From: Symbiodinium natans | Lineage: Eukaryota; Sar; Dinophyceae; Suessiales; Symbiodiniaceae | Assembly (NCBI GenBank): GCA_905221605.1 | Contig: CAJNDS010002479.1 | Coordinates: 638,501 to 702,500, forward strand | Direction: 5' to 3' | DNA length: 64,000 bases | Shown here: positions 54,463-64,000 of the stretch, one piece after another | Layout of the letters: each line of letters opens with the position of its first letter | Position numbering within the stretch: position 1 is the stretch's first letter | Notes under the pieces: generated by a model | Told to the model about the DNA's origin: nothing | Seen by the model: only the letters and a program-made list of their open reading frames with translations | The model's database searches: none | Position numbers and translations under genes: made by a program

Positions 54463-54892
54463 TCAAGGACCTCTTTTCTGTGGAAGAATGATGTAGACTG
54501 CTGACATTGGGAGGAAGCTTGAGTTCTTGTAGAAAGCTGGCAAGTGGCGGCTGTGTGCGCAGTAAAGACTTAGGAGGTCCTGAGCGGCCTCGACTGACAA
54601 GCCACGATCTTCCACCTGCTTTCTAAGGAAAACGTCGTACAGAAGTTATAGCTGCTCTGTGTCTCTCTGTGACCCAGATGGCTATGAAGGAGGCCGGCAC
54701 ACTTAGTGTTTAGGGTTTAGGGTTTAGGGTTAGGGTTTAGGGTTTAGGGTTTAGGGTTTAGGGTTTAGGGTTTAGGGTTTAGGGCACTCCAGTACCGCTC
54801 TGCAGTTCCCAAGCTCGATTCGCACAGGTGTTGTACAATTCTTCAGTGGCTTCGGCATCAAGGAGCGTGTGCACAAGTGACTTGCGGTGAGC
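54463..54892 (-). CDS. Two candidate exons on the minus strand
   Basis: Exon 54892-54796 (acceptor GGTTTTAG; AHRKSLVHTLLDAEATEELY then NTCANRAWELQS; donor GTACTGG) and exon 54645-54463 (LYDVFLRKQVEDRGLSVEAA, then LLSLYCAHSRHLPAFYKNSS, to TGA). The plus strand of the second is full of stops. The exact join is not resolved (phase 1 donor, acceptor not found). These are the best minus-strand coding candidates in the window. No family is recognised. Confidence 0.52.
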
Positions 54893-55270
54893 CTAAAACC
54901 CTCAAAACCCCAACCCAACCCCCCCCCAAAAAAAAAAAAAAAAAAACCAAAAAAAAAAAAAAAAACCGAAACCCCCAAACGCTAAACCCCCGCAACCCGA
55001 AGCCCGAAACCCCGACGATGTCCGACACAGCCTTTAACTTTCCAGGCCCAGCACACGACGTCAGCTTGTGCAGTTTCCGAAGTCTTCTTGCTCTGAGCAC
55101 TCAAGGTTCTCCAGTTCAGGGTTCGGCTCTCGGGTTCAGGGCATAACCCAAACCCGGAGTTAGTTACATGGGGGTTTCGGTTTTTGTGTAATTTTGGGTC
55201 TCATGTTTGGTAACCTAAAACCGCTAAACCCGAATCCCTATAAACCCTATACAAGCCCTAAGCCTTAAAG

Positions 55271-55367
55271 CAAAAGAGGCATCAGAGCAAGCCAGAAAGG
55301 GATCCACAATCTCCAAGACAAGACCCAAGTATGCCGAAATCAAACCGGAATCCCCCCCCCCCTCCCG
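55271..55367 (+). CDS. Candidate exon
   Basis: After GCCTTAAAG one frame reads KEASEQARKGSTISKTRPKY then AEIKPESPP. A second frame is open too. Function unknown. Confidence 0.42.
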
Positions 55368-56392
55368 CTAAACCCCAAACCCTAGACCCTAAACCACATA
55401 CCCTACCTTAAGGAACCCCAAGCCTTCTTTTTTGTAGGTTATTATCGAGCCTCTTGTAGGGTTCTTAGGTAAACTACAACAAAGTACGCTTTGTATTCTC
55501 ACGGGTAAACCCCAAACCCTAAACCCTCAACTCTAAACCCTAAACCCTAAACCCTAAACCCTAAACCCTAAACCCTCAACCTTACAGTAGTGTCGGTCCA
55601 ACCTTAAAGTACATCCCAACCTAGCCAGAGGAATCGACAGGGTCGCCCTACATGTCATCTGGGCAACTTCCTCTTGCTTAAGGGTCCTCAGCTCACTGCC
55701 CCTAAACCCTGAACTCACCCTAAACCCTAAGCCCTAAACCCTAGCCCTAAACCCTAAACCCTAAACCTAGAACCCTCAATCCCAACAAAAGCCCACAAGG
55801 AGCCGATAGCTCGGTACAAGTGCCAGGAAGGCATGCGGCCATGCAATTGGCTTTCTTGCGAAGGGAGCGTCAAGTTTTTGTTCTTTCTTTCTTTTTTTTT
55901 TGGGGGGGGGGGGAGCTTAGGGTTTTGGAGTTTAGGGTTTAGGGCTTAGGGTTTAGGGTTTAGGGTTTGGAGTTTAGGGTTTAGGATTTAGGAGAGAGGG
56001 TTTGGGGTTTGGGGGGTCAGCTTAGGGTTGATGTAGGGATAAGCGGCGAAAATCGACACCTAGATGACTGGGCCCTCAACCCATTCTGTGGGAGTTTCTC
56101 ATGATCGGGGTGCGCCCTAAACCCTCGACGCTAAGCCCTAAAGCCTACGCACAATGAGGTCCAAATGGACCCTAAAAGGATTCATGGCGCCCCTGAACCC
56201 TAAACTCAGGTTCCATGTTACCTTAGTAGGGATTGTGGTTGTATAGGGTAAAGGGTCCCAACTTTAAGGTTCATTCGGTCCCCAAGGTATATGAAGCCTG
56301 GCTTCCCACATGCCGCCGGTTGAGGGGTTCAGCTCTTCAGGCATTTACGGGTTAAGGGCTTTAGGGTTTTAGGGGGTCCCCCAACCCTGAAG

Positions 56393-56491
56393 CCCGTCTG
56401 CGAGGCCACGGCATTGCCTTCTGCGGCTGCCATCAGAGACTGGCCAAAGAATGAGGGAATCAAGACTAGCTGCCCAAAGCGTGCAGAATAG
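56393..56491 (+). CDS. Candidate terminal exon, 32 codons
   Basis: After AACCCTGAAG the frame reads PVCEATALPSAAAIRDWPKN then EGIKTSCPKRAE and TAG, in phase 0. Function unknown. Confidence 0.5.
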   Translation, partial: PVCEATALPSAAAIRDWPKNEGIKTSCPKRAE

Positions 56492-56534
56492 GATTTGATC
56501 CTAGGTTTAGGTTCAGGGTTCAGCCGGCTTTCAG

Positions 56535-56634
56535 ATTTTCAGTGGTAGCTCATTCCTCCTATGAGGCACTTGTGTTTGAAAAGGCCTGTGTCCCTCTCAT
56601 TTTTCTTCACGCCTGCGTCGGCTGCCGGTCGCAG
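56535..56634 (+). CDS. Candidate exon, 33 codons
   Basis: Acceptor CCGGCTTTCAG; the frame reads FSVVAHSSYEALVFEKACVP then LIFLHACVGCRSQ, donor GTTGAGAGG. The only open forward frame. Confidence 0.53.
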
Positions 56635-57035
56635 GTTGAGAGGCCGAGGCCTTGACACTTGAGAGTTTACACAAAATTTGACAACCCTAAACCCTAAACC
56701 CACTTTCCCTGACTTCGTACCTTCAACCCTAAACCCCAAAGCCAACAACTCGGAACCCTAAACCCTAAGCCCTAAAGCAACCCTCCCTAAACCCTAGCCC
56801 CCGCGCCTATCCGTCCCAGCGCCACGCCCAAGCGTCCCAAAGGGGTGTAGAGTTTAGGGTTTAGGGTTTAGGGCTTGGCCCTAACACTAAGCCCTGAAAA
56901 CTCGAAACCCTGAGCCCTAAACCCTAAACCCGAAGCCGCGGTTTGGGAAGTCGGGGGTCATTTGGGCTTCGTCGAAGAAAGACCCCAATGGCCCAAGCCC
57001 CTCCTCCCCCCCCCCCTCGCGTCGGAAATCTCCAG

Positions 57036-57150
57036 GAATATCCATGCCGTGACTGGTGTGAAGGAAGCTGGGCAGTTCAGCAGTCTCATGTTGCTTTGGC
57101 TTTTTTTCCTGCTTATGTTGACCAGATGCTACCCCTGTTCGAAGCGCATG
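57036..57150 (+). CDS. Candidate exon, two open frames
   Basis: Acceptor GGAAATCTCCAG, donor GTGTGTTC. In phase 0 it reads EYPCRDWCEGSWAVQQSHVA then FFPAYVDQMLPLFEAH. Another frame reads a membrane-like SSLMLLWLFFLLMLTR. Both are open from end to end; upstream phase is needed to choose. Confidence 0.5.
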
Positions 57151-57279
57151 GTGTGTTCTTAAAGCCTGCTACACCCTGACCCCTGCAAACCCTGAGCCCT
57201 AAACCTTGAGTAAGCCCTAAACCCTAAACCCTACACCCTAAACCCTAAACTTAGGAAGGCTTCCGGCTGGTCCTGTTAG

Positions 57280-57517
57280 TGTGGACACGGCCGCCCGAAG
57301 TGCGAGCACCTTGGGCTTCAGTTAGGGTTCAGGGTTTCGGGTTTCGGGTTTAGGGTTTAGGGTTTAGGGTTTAGGTTTAGGGTTTTGGGTTTTTGGGTTT
57401 AGGGTTTCGGGTCTAGGGGGGCGGGGGGTTACCGAACTTAGCGTCCCGATTGAGGGAAAGAAGTGCCTTCACAAAGGATCCTCGTACAAATTCGAGACCT
57501 TCAGAAGAGAGTATTGA
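57280..57517 (+). CDS. Two phase-consistent exons, Cys/His-rich
   Basis: Exon 57280-57320 (CGHGRPKCEHLGL, ends phase 2 before GTTAGGG) and exon 57442-57517 (after ACCGAACTTAG; completes His, then VPIEGKKCLHKGSSYKFETF, to TGA or a GA donor). The Cys-x-His / Cys-x-His / Lys-Lys-Cys-x-His spacing suggests a small zinc-binding module. The identity is not known. Confidence 0.53.
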
Positions 57518-57869
57518 GGAACGTCCCAAACGCGGTTTAGGCTTCAGGAGTCCAGGTAAGCCCTAGACCCTAAAACCCCAAAAACCCTAAAGCCCTCAAA
57601 CCCTTAAACCCCTATGATCCTTCAAGCCCAAAACCCTACACCCTAAACCCTAAACTCTAACGAAACAACTTAAGCCTCTGTGGGGCTGCTTGGCCCAGGT
57701 ACCGGAGAGCCAGACGACTGTTTGCTTGGCCCCCAGCAGGTTTAGCCCCTAAGCCCCAAACCCTAAACCCTAAACCCTACACCCTAAACCCTAAACCCTG
57801 AACGAGAAGAGTCCTTATAGCAGTGAAGCCCTGCGCCTCTTAGGCTTAGGGAGCAAGGCTCGAGGGGTC

Positions 57870-57920
57870 TGGGATTGTTTTTTTTTTTTTTTTTTTTTAA
57901 GTATTTTTTTTTTTTTTTTA
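57870..57920. repeat. Poly-T tracts
   Basis: Two T runs of 18-23 bases separated by AAGTA, after a candidate exon at 57805-57877 (EKSPYSSEALRLLGLGSKAR). They may be a pyrimidine tract or a retroposed poly-A tail on the minus strand. Confidence 0.7.
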
Positions 57921-58546
57921 ATTGGCTTTGTGTTTTGGGGCTTAGGGTCCAGGGTTTAGGGTTCAGGGTTGAGGGTTTGGGGTCAAATTTGCCTCATAGA
58001 GCTCTGGTTCAAAAAGGTGTTCCATTTTCGCTTTTGGGCGTAAGGGTTTAGTTCTCGTAGTCTTTCAATAGGGGATGACAAGAACTTATTGCAAAGCAGA
58101 CTCTGCTGATAGTGTTAGGGCCAAGCCGTGAGAGCCTAAGCCACAAGCGCTGGGTTTACGACTGCATCTAGAATTACTTGAGAAAGTTCTGGGGTAGTTA
58201 TAAGTGAAGATGTAGATCCCTTGATCAAGGTGAGAGTATAAGTCCGCTTACAGCTGCCCATGAACCTTCAAGTAAAGTACATCAGAGTCAGGCAACTGCT
58301 GCCAAGGGTCCCGCGCGTTTGCTTAGCCTTAGCTTTCGCTGACATTGGAGTTCGTGGTTGGGGAGACCCAAAGGCTTAAACCCTAAACCCTAAACCCTAA
58401 ACCCTAAACCCTAAACCCTAAACCCCTCGACTCCTACACCCTGTAGCCCAAACCCTCTCAATCCATCGGGTCGCCTTCGATCTACTTGAAGGTTCACGGG
58501 TAGTTATAAGTAGGGTTTGGGGTTTAGGGTTTAGGGGTTAGGGATT

Positions 58547-58654
58547 CTTGAAGGTTCATGGGTAGTCATAAGTAGGGCTATAAGTAAGGTAACCTGTACT
58601 ATAGCCTTAGTTCTGGTACTGTTAGAACCTTCTAAATACTTATGAACCTTCAAG
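58547..58654. mobile_element. Family B TIR element
   Basis: CTTGAAGGTTCATGGGTAGT at the left and TACTTATGAACCTTCAAG at the right. A solitary left arm (CTTGAAGGTTCACGGGTAGT) lies just upstream at 58484. Confidence 0.82.
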
Positions 58655-58798
58655 TTCCCCTAAACTCTAAACCCTAAGCCCTAAGCCCTAAACCCTAAAC
58701 CCTAAACCCTAAACCCTAAACCCTAAACCCTAAACCCTAAACCCTAACCCTAAACCCTAAACCCTAAACCCTAAACCCTAAACCCTAAACCCACTCAC

Positions 58799-61468
58799 AT
58801 GGTGGCGTGCTTCGTGGCGTCGCAGATGCAGCAGCAGCAGCATCTGGCCGTGGATGGTGCTGGCTGTGAGGACGTGAATGGCGTTTATGCACTGCAACTC
58901 AGGGGGCAGTTAACCTTTATAGCCTTTTTGGGCTTTATATAATCCTAATACAGATAAAGGGGTTAACCTTTTTTGGTGCTAGGGTATTCAGCCCCTGAGG
59001 CAAGAAGACGTTGAGTATGAGGGATGCCCAGTATATGGTTCACTCAGCAACTTCAGCTTGACCGTGTGCCAGGGACCTTCAGCTGACAGCGGTACTTTGC
59101 AGTGGGGATGGATTATTGGACAATCTGGGGTGCCGGCTTATGGCTGCCCCACGGACAGGAAGGAAGCTATACCTTTGCAGGGATGGCATCCCTTCGAGGG
59201 CGACCCACCGGCGCCCACTTTGCGATGGCTGCCAGATGCAGATGCCACAGCAGTCGGCTACGCCCAAGAAGCTCGTCGTAGAGCAGCTTCTGGGACCACC
59301 GAGGACCGGAGACTAGCTGCCACGGCCTTTCGCAAGTCTTTGCAGGGTGGAGAAGAGCTCCAGGCAAACTGGCCTCAGCGAGGCTTACTCCACACTGAGC
59401 TGGCTGCATTGCTGCGCGTTTTGGGGCGTGAAGACCAAGCCCTTGCAGAGGTGGAGGCGGCACTGAAACTGCAGCCCTGCTTGCCGGATGCCTTGCTCCT
59501 CAAGGCACAGATGCTGAATGCCGCAGGCAATGAAGGCGCAGCAGCCTTATCTGCGAAGCAGTGCTGGATGCAGATCGAGGGTGGCAAGAGGTCGGGCAAA
59601 GAACAATCGCTGCAGCGAGAGTGCCGGGAGCTCCTAGAAGAACTCGGCGAAGCCTGCGATCATTCATTGCCGAGGAAATGGCCGATCATGGTCCCTGCAG
59701 AAACGGAGCCCCCTGAGTCTTGGTCATAGTTGGGTACCATTTTTTTATTTTGAAGGGTACTTAAACCCTACAAGGAATACAACGTTGAGTTTTTAATATT
59801 ATCCCCACCACGAACTAGGAGCTCCCACGCGGCGATGTGCCGGATGCCATTGAGGGCATCGATTTGACGGGGTCCAGCATGGCAGAGACTGGTGGCACCT
59901 ACCAGCCTTCCAGGAAAGTGCTCAATGGATTCCCAATCTTTGAAAACCAATTCGGTTTTCAGCTATCCCTGGAAGTGCAAGCGACCAAGGCTGGCGATGT
60001 AAGTGAAGGCTGGGTAGTTGGCCGGAGGCAGGTGGGTCTGTTTTGGACCAAGACGCTGCAAGCCCACAAGCTGCCTTCGAACGACTGGCATTCTTTTCCT
60101 GCAGCCGGCGCCGAAACACCACCATCCGCATGCAGCATCCGGACTGTTCGAATGGAGAAGGGCCTTGCGTATGGCCATCAGGCGCGGCTGGGCAACTATG
60201 GCGGCCCAGCGGAAGCTGCTCGGATCCTCCGTACCTGCGTGAATCAGTTGGGAAGAGGTGGAGACATGCACAAGGTGTCTGGGGTAGGTGTGAACCTAAT
60301 TTTTAAGTTTTCTTGCCTTACTTCCCTATGCAATCCTTATGAAGCCATAAAACGCCCTAAACCCTAAACCCTAAACCCTAAACCCTAAACCCTAAACCCT
60401 AAACCCTAAACCCTAAACCCTAAACCCTAAACCCTAAACCCTATTCATCTTTTATAGGGTCCCCCCAAACCTACCCCAGGTGTCCTGGGCACTCTCAGAG
60501 CTCGCTGGGGCACTCCGGGAGGTGGGGCAACTGAAGGATGCCCTCGCGACAGCACAGAAACTTGGTAGTAGAGTAGGGTTTAGGGTTTAGGGTTTAGGGT
60601 TTAGGGTTTAGGGTTTAGGGTCCGCAGTCCAGTTGCAAAAGGGTTTAGGCTTTAGGGTTTAGGGTTTCGGGCTGATATTCCCTGTATAGCCGCAAAGGTT
60701 AACCTTTAGTTCCCCTAGGATACTGGACAACTAAGGAAAGCCTTGGCAACTTGTCCCAGCTTGCCGGAGGCTTACTTGGAGTCTTGCTAGCCCAGCGTGG
60801 GTACCCTTTCTCCCTTTTTTTGTACAAGGTTTCCTTGTAAAATAGCCAACCGCAGCTAACCCCCAAAGAAGGGTATACCCCTGTTGTGACATGGTTGCTG
60901 GGCTACCAAGGAGTTGGCCTGCTGCCACCAGGACCTGGGCCAAGAAGAGGAGGCCACCGCCGTGCTCCATTCTTTGAGGGCGCAGTGGCCCAATGACGGG
61001 AGGGTTGCCGTGGCGCTGTTGACGCTTCACGCGCCTGCACATCAGGGACAGCCCGCGCAAAGCGCAGATGCACAGACTGAGGAGGTGCTCAGCAAGAAGC
61101 AGCAGGTGGAGACCACGAAGTCCGGGGTCGTGGACTTCAATCTGGAGGATCAGAAGACCGAAGTTCACGCACATTGGGTCCTGGGGCCTATGTGGAAAGC
61201 AAAGGACATCACCGTCCGATTTCAGGAGCATCGGCTTTTCGTGGCTGTCGGAAGGGAAGTGCTCTTTGACGCCCAGCTCGCGCACCGAATTCGGCCATCC
61301 GAATCAAGCTGGACATTCGCAACTCCCGACCTTACCGTCACACTTTGCAAGTGGGCCGGCCAAGGTAGCTGGCCAAGATGGGAAGTGTTGCACAAGGAGG
61401 AGGAAGCGGAGCGATTGCATCGACTTGGTGGTTTACCATTTGACACCAAATCCATACACTGGCTGTAA
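58799..61468 (+). CDS. Multi-domain protein: two NG-x-Y/GW modules, TPRs and a C-terminal CS (p23/NudC-like) domain
   Basis: Exons: 58799 to about 58907 (ATG; first donor unresolved), 58983-59714, 59819-60283, 60480-60572, 60719-60778 and 60911-61468 (TAA). The last four joins are all phase 0; total near 670 residues. Module 1 (VDGAGCEDVNGVY .. EGCPVYGSLSNF .. GWIIGQSGVPAYG .. GWHPFEGDPPAP) recurs as module 2 (GSSMAETGGTYQP .. NGFPIFENQFGF .. GWVVGRRQVGLFW). Similar 'G-G..NG-x-Y..G-x-P-x-Y' modules are common in dinoflagellate proteins. A TPR-like pair follows module 1 (HTELAALLRVLGREDQALAE) and more follow module 2 (ALSELAGALREVGQLKDALA; AYL|ELACCHQDLGQEEEA spans an intron). The C-terminus has a CS fold: KDITVRFQEHRLFVAVGREV, then IRPSESSWTFATPDLTVTL and W-x-R-W. 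CS/TPR proteins are often Hsp90 co-chaperones; that role here is inference. GTAAGG overlaps the stop codon, so a further exon is possible. Confidence 0.85.
59715..59818 (+). mobile_element. Family A introner acting as a GA-AG intron
   Basis: The exon ends CCCCCT in phase 0. The intron starts GAGTCTTGGTCATAGTTGGG, ends CACGAACTAG, and GAGCTCCC follows. CTTGGTCATAGTTGGG and CCCACCACGAACTAG are the terminal inverted repeats, and GAGT/GAGC is the likely 4-base target duplication. Without the element the frame reads straight through (ETEPP|ELPRGD). Confidence 0.82.
60284..60479 (+). other. Intron containing a (CCCTAAA)12 array
   Basis: Donor GTAGGTGTG, acceptor CCAAACCTACCCCAG, phase 0. A CCCTAAA array at 60356-60442 makes up nearly half of the intron. 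It lies between two exons of one recognisable TPR protein, direct evidence that such arrays sit in introns. Confidence 0.85.
60573..60718 (+). other. Intron beginning in a TTTAGGG array
   Basis: The donor is GTAGGGTTTAGGG itself, the acceptor GTTCCCCTAG, phase 0. The TTTAGGG run starts three bases into the intron and TTGCAAAAGGGTTTAGG recurs inside it. The end GGTTAACCTTTAGTTCCCCTAG resembles that of the first intron (GGTTAACCTTTTTTGGTGCTAG at 58982). Confidence 0.8.
60779..60910 (+). mobile_element. Family J introner acting as a GA-AG intron
   Basis: The exon ends TACTTG. The intron starts GAGTCTTGCTAGCCCAGC and ends GCTGGGCTACCAAG; GAGTTGG follows. The arms CTTGCTAGCCCAGC / GCTGGGCTACCAAG are inverted repeats and GAGT is an exact 4-base duplication. 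Excision rebuilds a TPR helix (EAYL|ELACC). Confidence 0.85.
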
Positions 61469-64000
61469 GGTTCTAGCCGTCAAACCTGCTGAAGAGGGAC
61501 AACACACGCGCGCCGAGCAGCATCGCGCGCGCGAGCTCTTGGTTTCTGGATTGCCGAAAGCCCTTTCGGGTTGTCCGTGGCAGCTGTCCTGGCACGCACG
61601 ACAAAAGACATGCGTTTCGGTTTAGGGTTTGTAGGGCTTCGGTTTTAGGGTCTAGGGCTTGGCAGGGGTAGGAAGCCCCATCCACGCGTCTTGAGGTTGA
61701 GGGCTCTGGGCAGACTCTACGCAAGAACGCTCTTCTTAGCAAATATGCCGTTTGAGATTACAATGGGGGCTTCCTAATATGGCTCCCGAAACACTTAAAA
61801 ACACTTAAACCTTAAACCCTAGCCAAAAACCCTAACCCCTTACCCGGCCTTATGGACAATTTCAATTCTAGGTTCAGGGGTTATCCCATCCCCCAAGAAA
61901 ATACATACTCGGACGCCCAGTTGTTCAGTAGTACCCTTGCGGTTTAGGGTTTAGGAATCAAGCAAAACACCCTAAACCCCAAGCCCTAAACCCTAAACCC
62001 TAACCCCCAAACCCTTAACCCTAAACCCTAAACCCTAAACCCTAAACCCAACACGCTGCCAAGGCTACTTCCGGCCTGGAACTGGCTTGGGCGTGTGGCT
62101 GACGACCGCAGACATCCAGCGGCACCTCGCAAGGTTCTTGGCTTTAAGTCGAAGCAGGAGTTCAGGGTTTAGGGTTTAGGGTTTAGGGTTTAGGGTTTAG
62201 GGTTTAGGCAGTGGTTTGGAGTCCTGTTGCAAAAGGGTTTAGGGCGACTACTTGAAGGTTCATGCGTAGCTATAAGTAGGGTTATAAGCGCCTTAATTAA
62301 GGTTCAAAACTTAAGTACCTTGCTTATCACATAACCCTTCCCCTTTTTTATAACCCTAACCCTACCTTGCTTATAACCCTACCTTGCTTATAACCCTAAC
62401 CCTACTTGTAACTACCCACGAACCTTCAAGTAGGTGAGTGTTGCGATTGCGGAGAGCGCACAGCAGCGCGCAAACGACTTAGCCTCTTTGAGTGGCAGGA
62501 ACCAACATGGTTTGCGGGTTTGCTGGGTGGTTCGGCTGGTAAGCCACCCAAAACCCTGAACCCTAAACCCTAAACCCTCAGTGAGCATGGACCGCAACCC
62601 TAAACCCTAAACCCTAAACCCTAAACCCTAAACCCTAAACCCTAAACCCTAAACCCTAAACCCTAAACCAGAAAGACAACACCGGCTTTTCGAATGACTG
62701 TTTTCTAGGGGTTTCGGGCTTAGAGCTAGTAGGACCCAGAGTCGGGCCTTCCCTTACAAGCCGCTATGAACCAAAAAGGGCACCCTTGTTCTTCTAGGCG
62801 ACTCTTGGGTCCCTAAACCCTAAACCCTAAACACTAAACCCTAAACCCTAAACCCTAAACCCTAAACCCTAAACCCTAAACCCTAAACCCTAAACCCTGA
62901 CACCTTGACAGGCGCGCGGGAAGGGAGAGGTCCCTTGGCAAGAAGCCCGGACCCCATACCCTGAGCATCTAGTTGTTCTCCATCGGGTAGAGTTTAGGGC
63001 TAAGGACGTAGGGTTTGGGGTTTAGGGTTTAGGGTTTAGGGTTTAGGGTTTAGGGTTTAGGGTTTAGGGTTTAGGGTTTAGGGCTTCCATTGGGCGCTTG
63101 TGGAATCAGAACTCCCTATGTCGGGGGTTGATCTAAAGGCTTTTTTCGACAATCTGTTGGGGTTCCTATTGGTTTATAACGGAAACACTAAGGAAACTTT
63201 GCATAAACCCTAAACCCCCTAGGTAATGCTAAAGGCTGATTCTTAAGAGGTTGAGTGCCGGACCCTGGCTGGGTATGTTATTGGGAGAAGCAAGGGTTTG
63301 GGGTTTAGGATCAAAAGGGTTTAGGGTTTCGGGTTCAGGGTTTAGGGTTTAGGTTCGATTTGGTACCTCATGCAGCAGAAACCCTTATCAGGCAGACGTG
63401 GCTGCCAGTGGCTGAAGACGATGGTGTCTGCCAATGCGACACCTGTGTCACCGCAGCCTGGAGGCAATTGTCCGGGGTCCCACCGCCTTCGTTTACGTAC
63501 CATAGGGGTCGGAAGAATTACTAACAATATTCCCTTATGTTGTCTTTGTAATTTTACTTTACTAACCCCCAAAACCTATTCTAATTTTTCAGGCCCCAAC
63601 ATTAGGCCCTTGGGGATATCTGATTTTTCCCTTTTCTCGGGGTTAAGACACCCCCTTTGGTTGACTGGGTAAGCCCTTGGGACATTTTATACCGACCTGT
63701 TTTGGGATTGAGGGTTTTCAAGTGCCAAGCTAGTTTCGGTTCAACATTGCCCCCTATCCTAACGCAGACTGTAAACGCAAAATTAGGGAGTTCAAGGTCA
63801 AAGGACGTTGTAGCTGAGCTATGAAGCAGGTGCTTGCCCAAAGTCGTGCGGTCCTCAAAAGACGGACGCAGTAGCTTGGGATGCTCCCCCTTGTTCTAAC
63901 AGTCCTGAGTAGGACTATAGTAAACCCTAAACCCTAAAACCCCTAAACCCCTAAACCCTAAACCCTAAACCCAAATGGTCAAAAACTGAAGGGATTATAG
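61469..64000. other. Distal region: repeats and elements, few supported exons
   Basis: After the CS-domain gene the sequence is mostly telomere-type runs (62160, 62595-62667, 62815-62898, 63017-63082), a family B element, a family D element (62730-62815), a family G element (63505-63600) and a half family C element (63876-63921). Open islands (for example 63370-63470) exist, but I could not build a phase-consistent chain. Confidence 0.5.
62251..62430. mobile_element. Family B TIR element with internal duplication
   Basis: CTTGAAGGTTCATGCGTAGC at the left, TAACTACCCACGAACCTTCAAG at the right, TA on both flanks. TTGCTTATAACCCTACC is repeated three times in the right half, making it the longest copy. 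Confidence 0.8.

Larger units (their letters stand above)
1..64000. repeat. Interspersed telomere-type (TTTAGGG/CCCTAAA) arrays across the whole window
   Basis: Runs of 1-18 TTTAGGG or CCCTAAA units recur about every 100-300 bases over all 64 kb, in both orientations, with many one-base variants. Unique islands of 50-150 bases are often bounded by CCCTAAA on the left and TTTAGGG on the right. TTTAGGG is the telomere unit of dinoflagellates and plants. The even spread and alternating orientation do not fit a chromosome end or a single old telomere fusion. In the 58799-61468 gene, arrays lie within introns (60356-60442 and 60574-60628). Confidence 0.97.

Noticed and set aside
59079-61742. Minus-strand ORFs of 60-184 residues opposite the TPR/CS gene
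   Set aside because: Shadow frames of GC-rich coding DNA; the plus strand has recognisable TPR and CS domains and consistent splicing.
1-64000. The window as a chromosome end or subtelomere
   Set aside because: Arrays are spread evenly in both orientations with unique DNA between them, and none is terminal or longer than about 18 units.
1-64000. tRNA, rRNA, snRNA, a full spliced-leader gene or CRISPR
   Set aside because: I scanned for conserved stems and consensus sequences by eye and saw none; the tandem arrays have no CRISPR-like repeat-spacer structure. A covariance-model search would be more sensitive.
1-64000. Listing every open island as an exon
   Set aside because: At this base composition a 30-codon window is often open by chance in at least one of three frames, so I kept islands with better splice sites, length, or phase agreement with neighbours.

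Overview
The window looks like nuclear DNA of a dinoflagellate. The evidence is TTTAGGG-type repeats, introns that use GA as well as GT and GC donors with AG acceptors, many very short exons, and a protein that combines repeated NG-x-Y/GW modules, TPRs and a CS domain. A Symbiodiniaceae-like alga is likely, but the species cannot be read from the sequence. I found no rRNA, tRNA, CRISPR, prokaryotic operon or recognisable transposase.

The main structure is a carpet of short telomere-type arrays. TTTAGGG or CCCTAAA runs of 1-18 units recur about every 100-300 bases from start to end. They tend to alternate in orientation, so that a 50-150 base unique island often has CCCTAAA on its left and TTTAGGG on its right. 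In the best gene (58799-61468, + strand) these arrays lie inside introns. An intron can start inside or just before a TTTAGGG run, which supplies GT, and end shortly after a CCCTAAA run. The same layout elsewhere suggests that many unique islands are small exons of plus-strand genes.

Between the arrays lie about ten families of short (80-240 base) elements with terminal inverted repeats. Several sit exactly at intron positions and behave as introners. In three introns (3232-3431, 59715-59818, 60779-60910) a 4-base GAGY/GAAY duplication supplies a GA donor, the element ends in AG, and the flanking exons join in phase 0.

Gene models supported by reading phase: an ankyrin-like four-membrane-segment protein (26870-28997); a membrane protein (32139-33376); anonymous multi-exon genes at 14060-14468, 39828-40565, 43031-43340, 46503-47681 (with a stop) and 50061-51275; and the NG-x-Y/TPR/CS protein (58799-61468). 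One exon at 18732-18842 carries the LFDGSCLVCN motif of the DCC/DUF393 family. Other listed exons are single islands with a plausible acceptor, open frame and donor. They are weaker, because short open frames arise by chance and often two frames are open.

The stretch 29940-31960 is different: AT-rich degenerate repeats followed by a ~101-base satellite with inverted units. Long poly-C, CATA, GTGC, TGTAA and 11-base repeats also occur. One locus (54463-54892) reads best on the minus strand.
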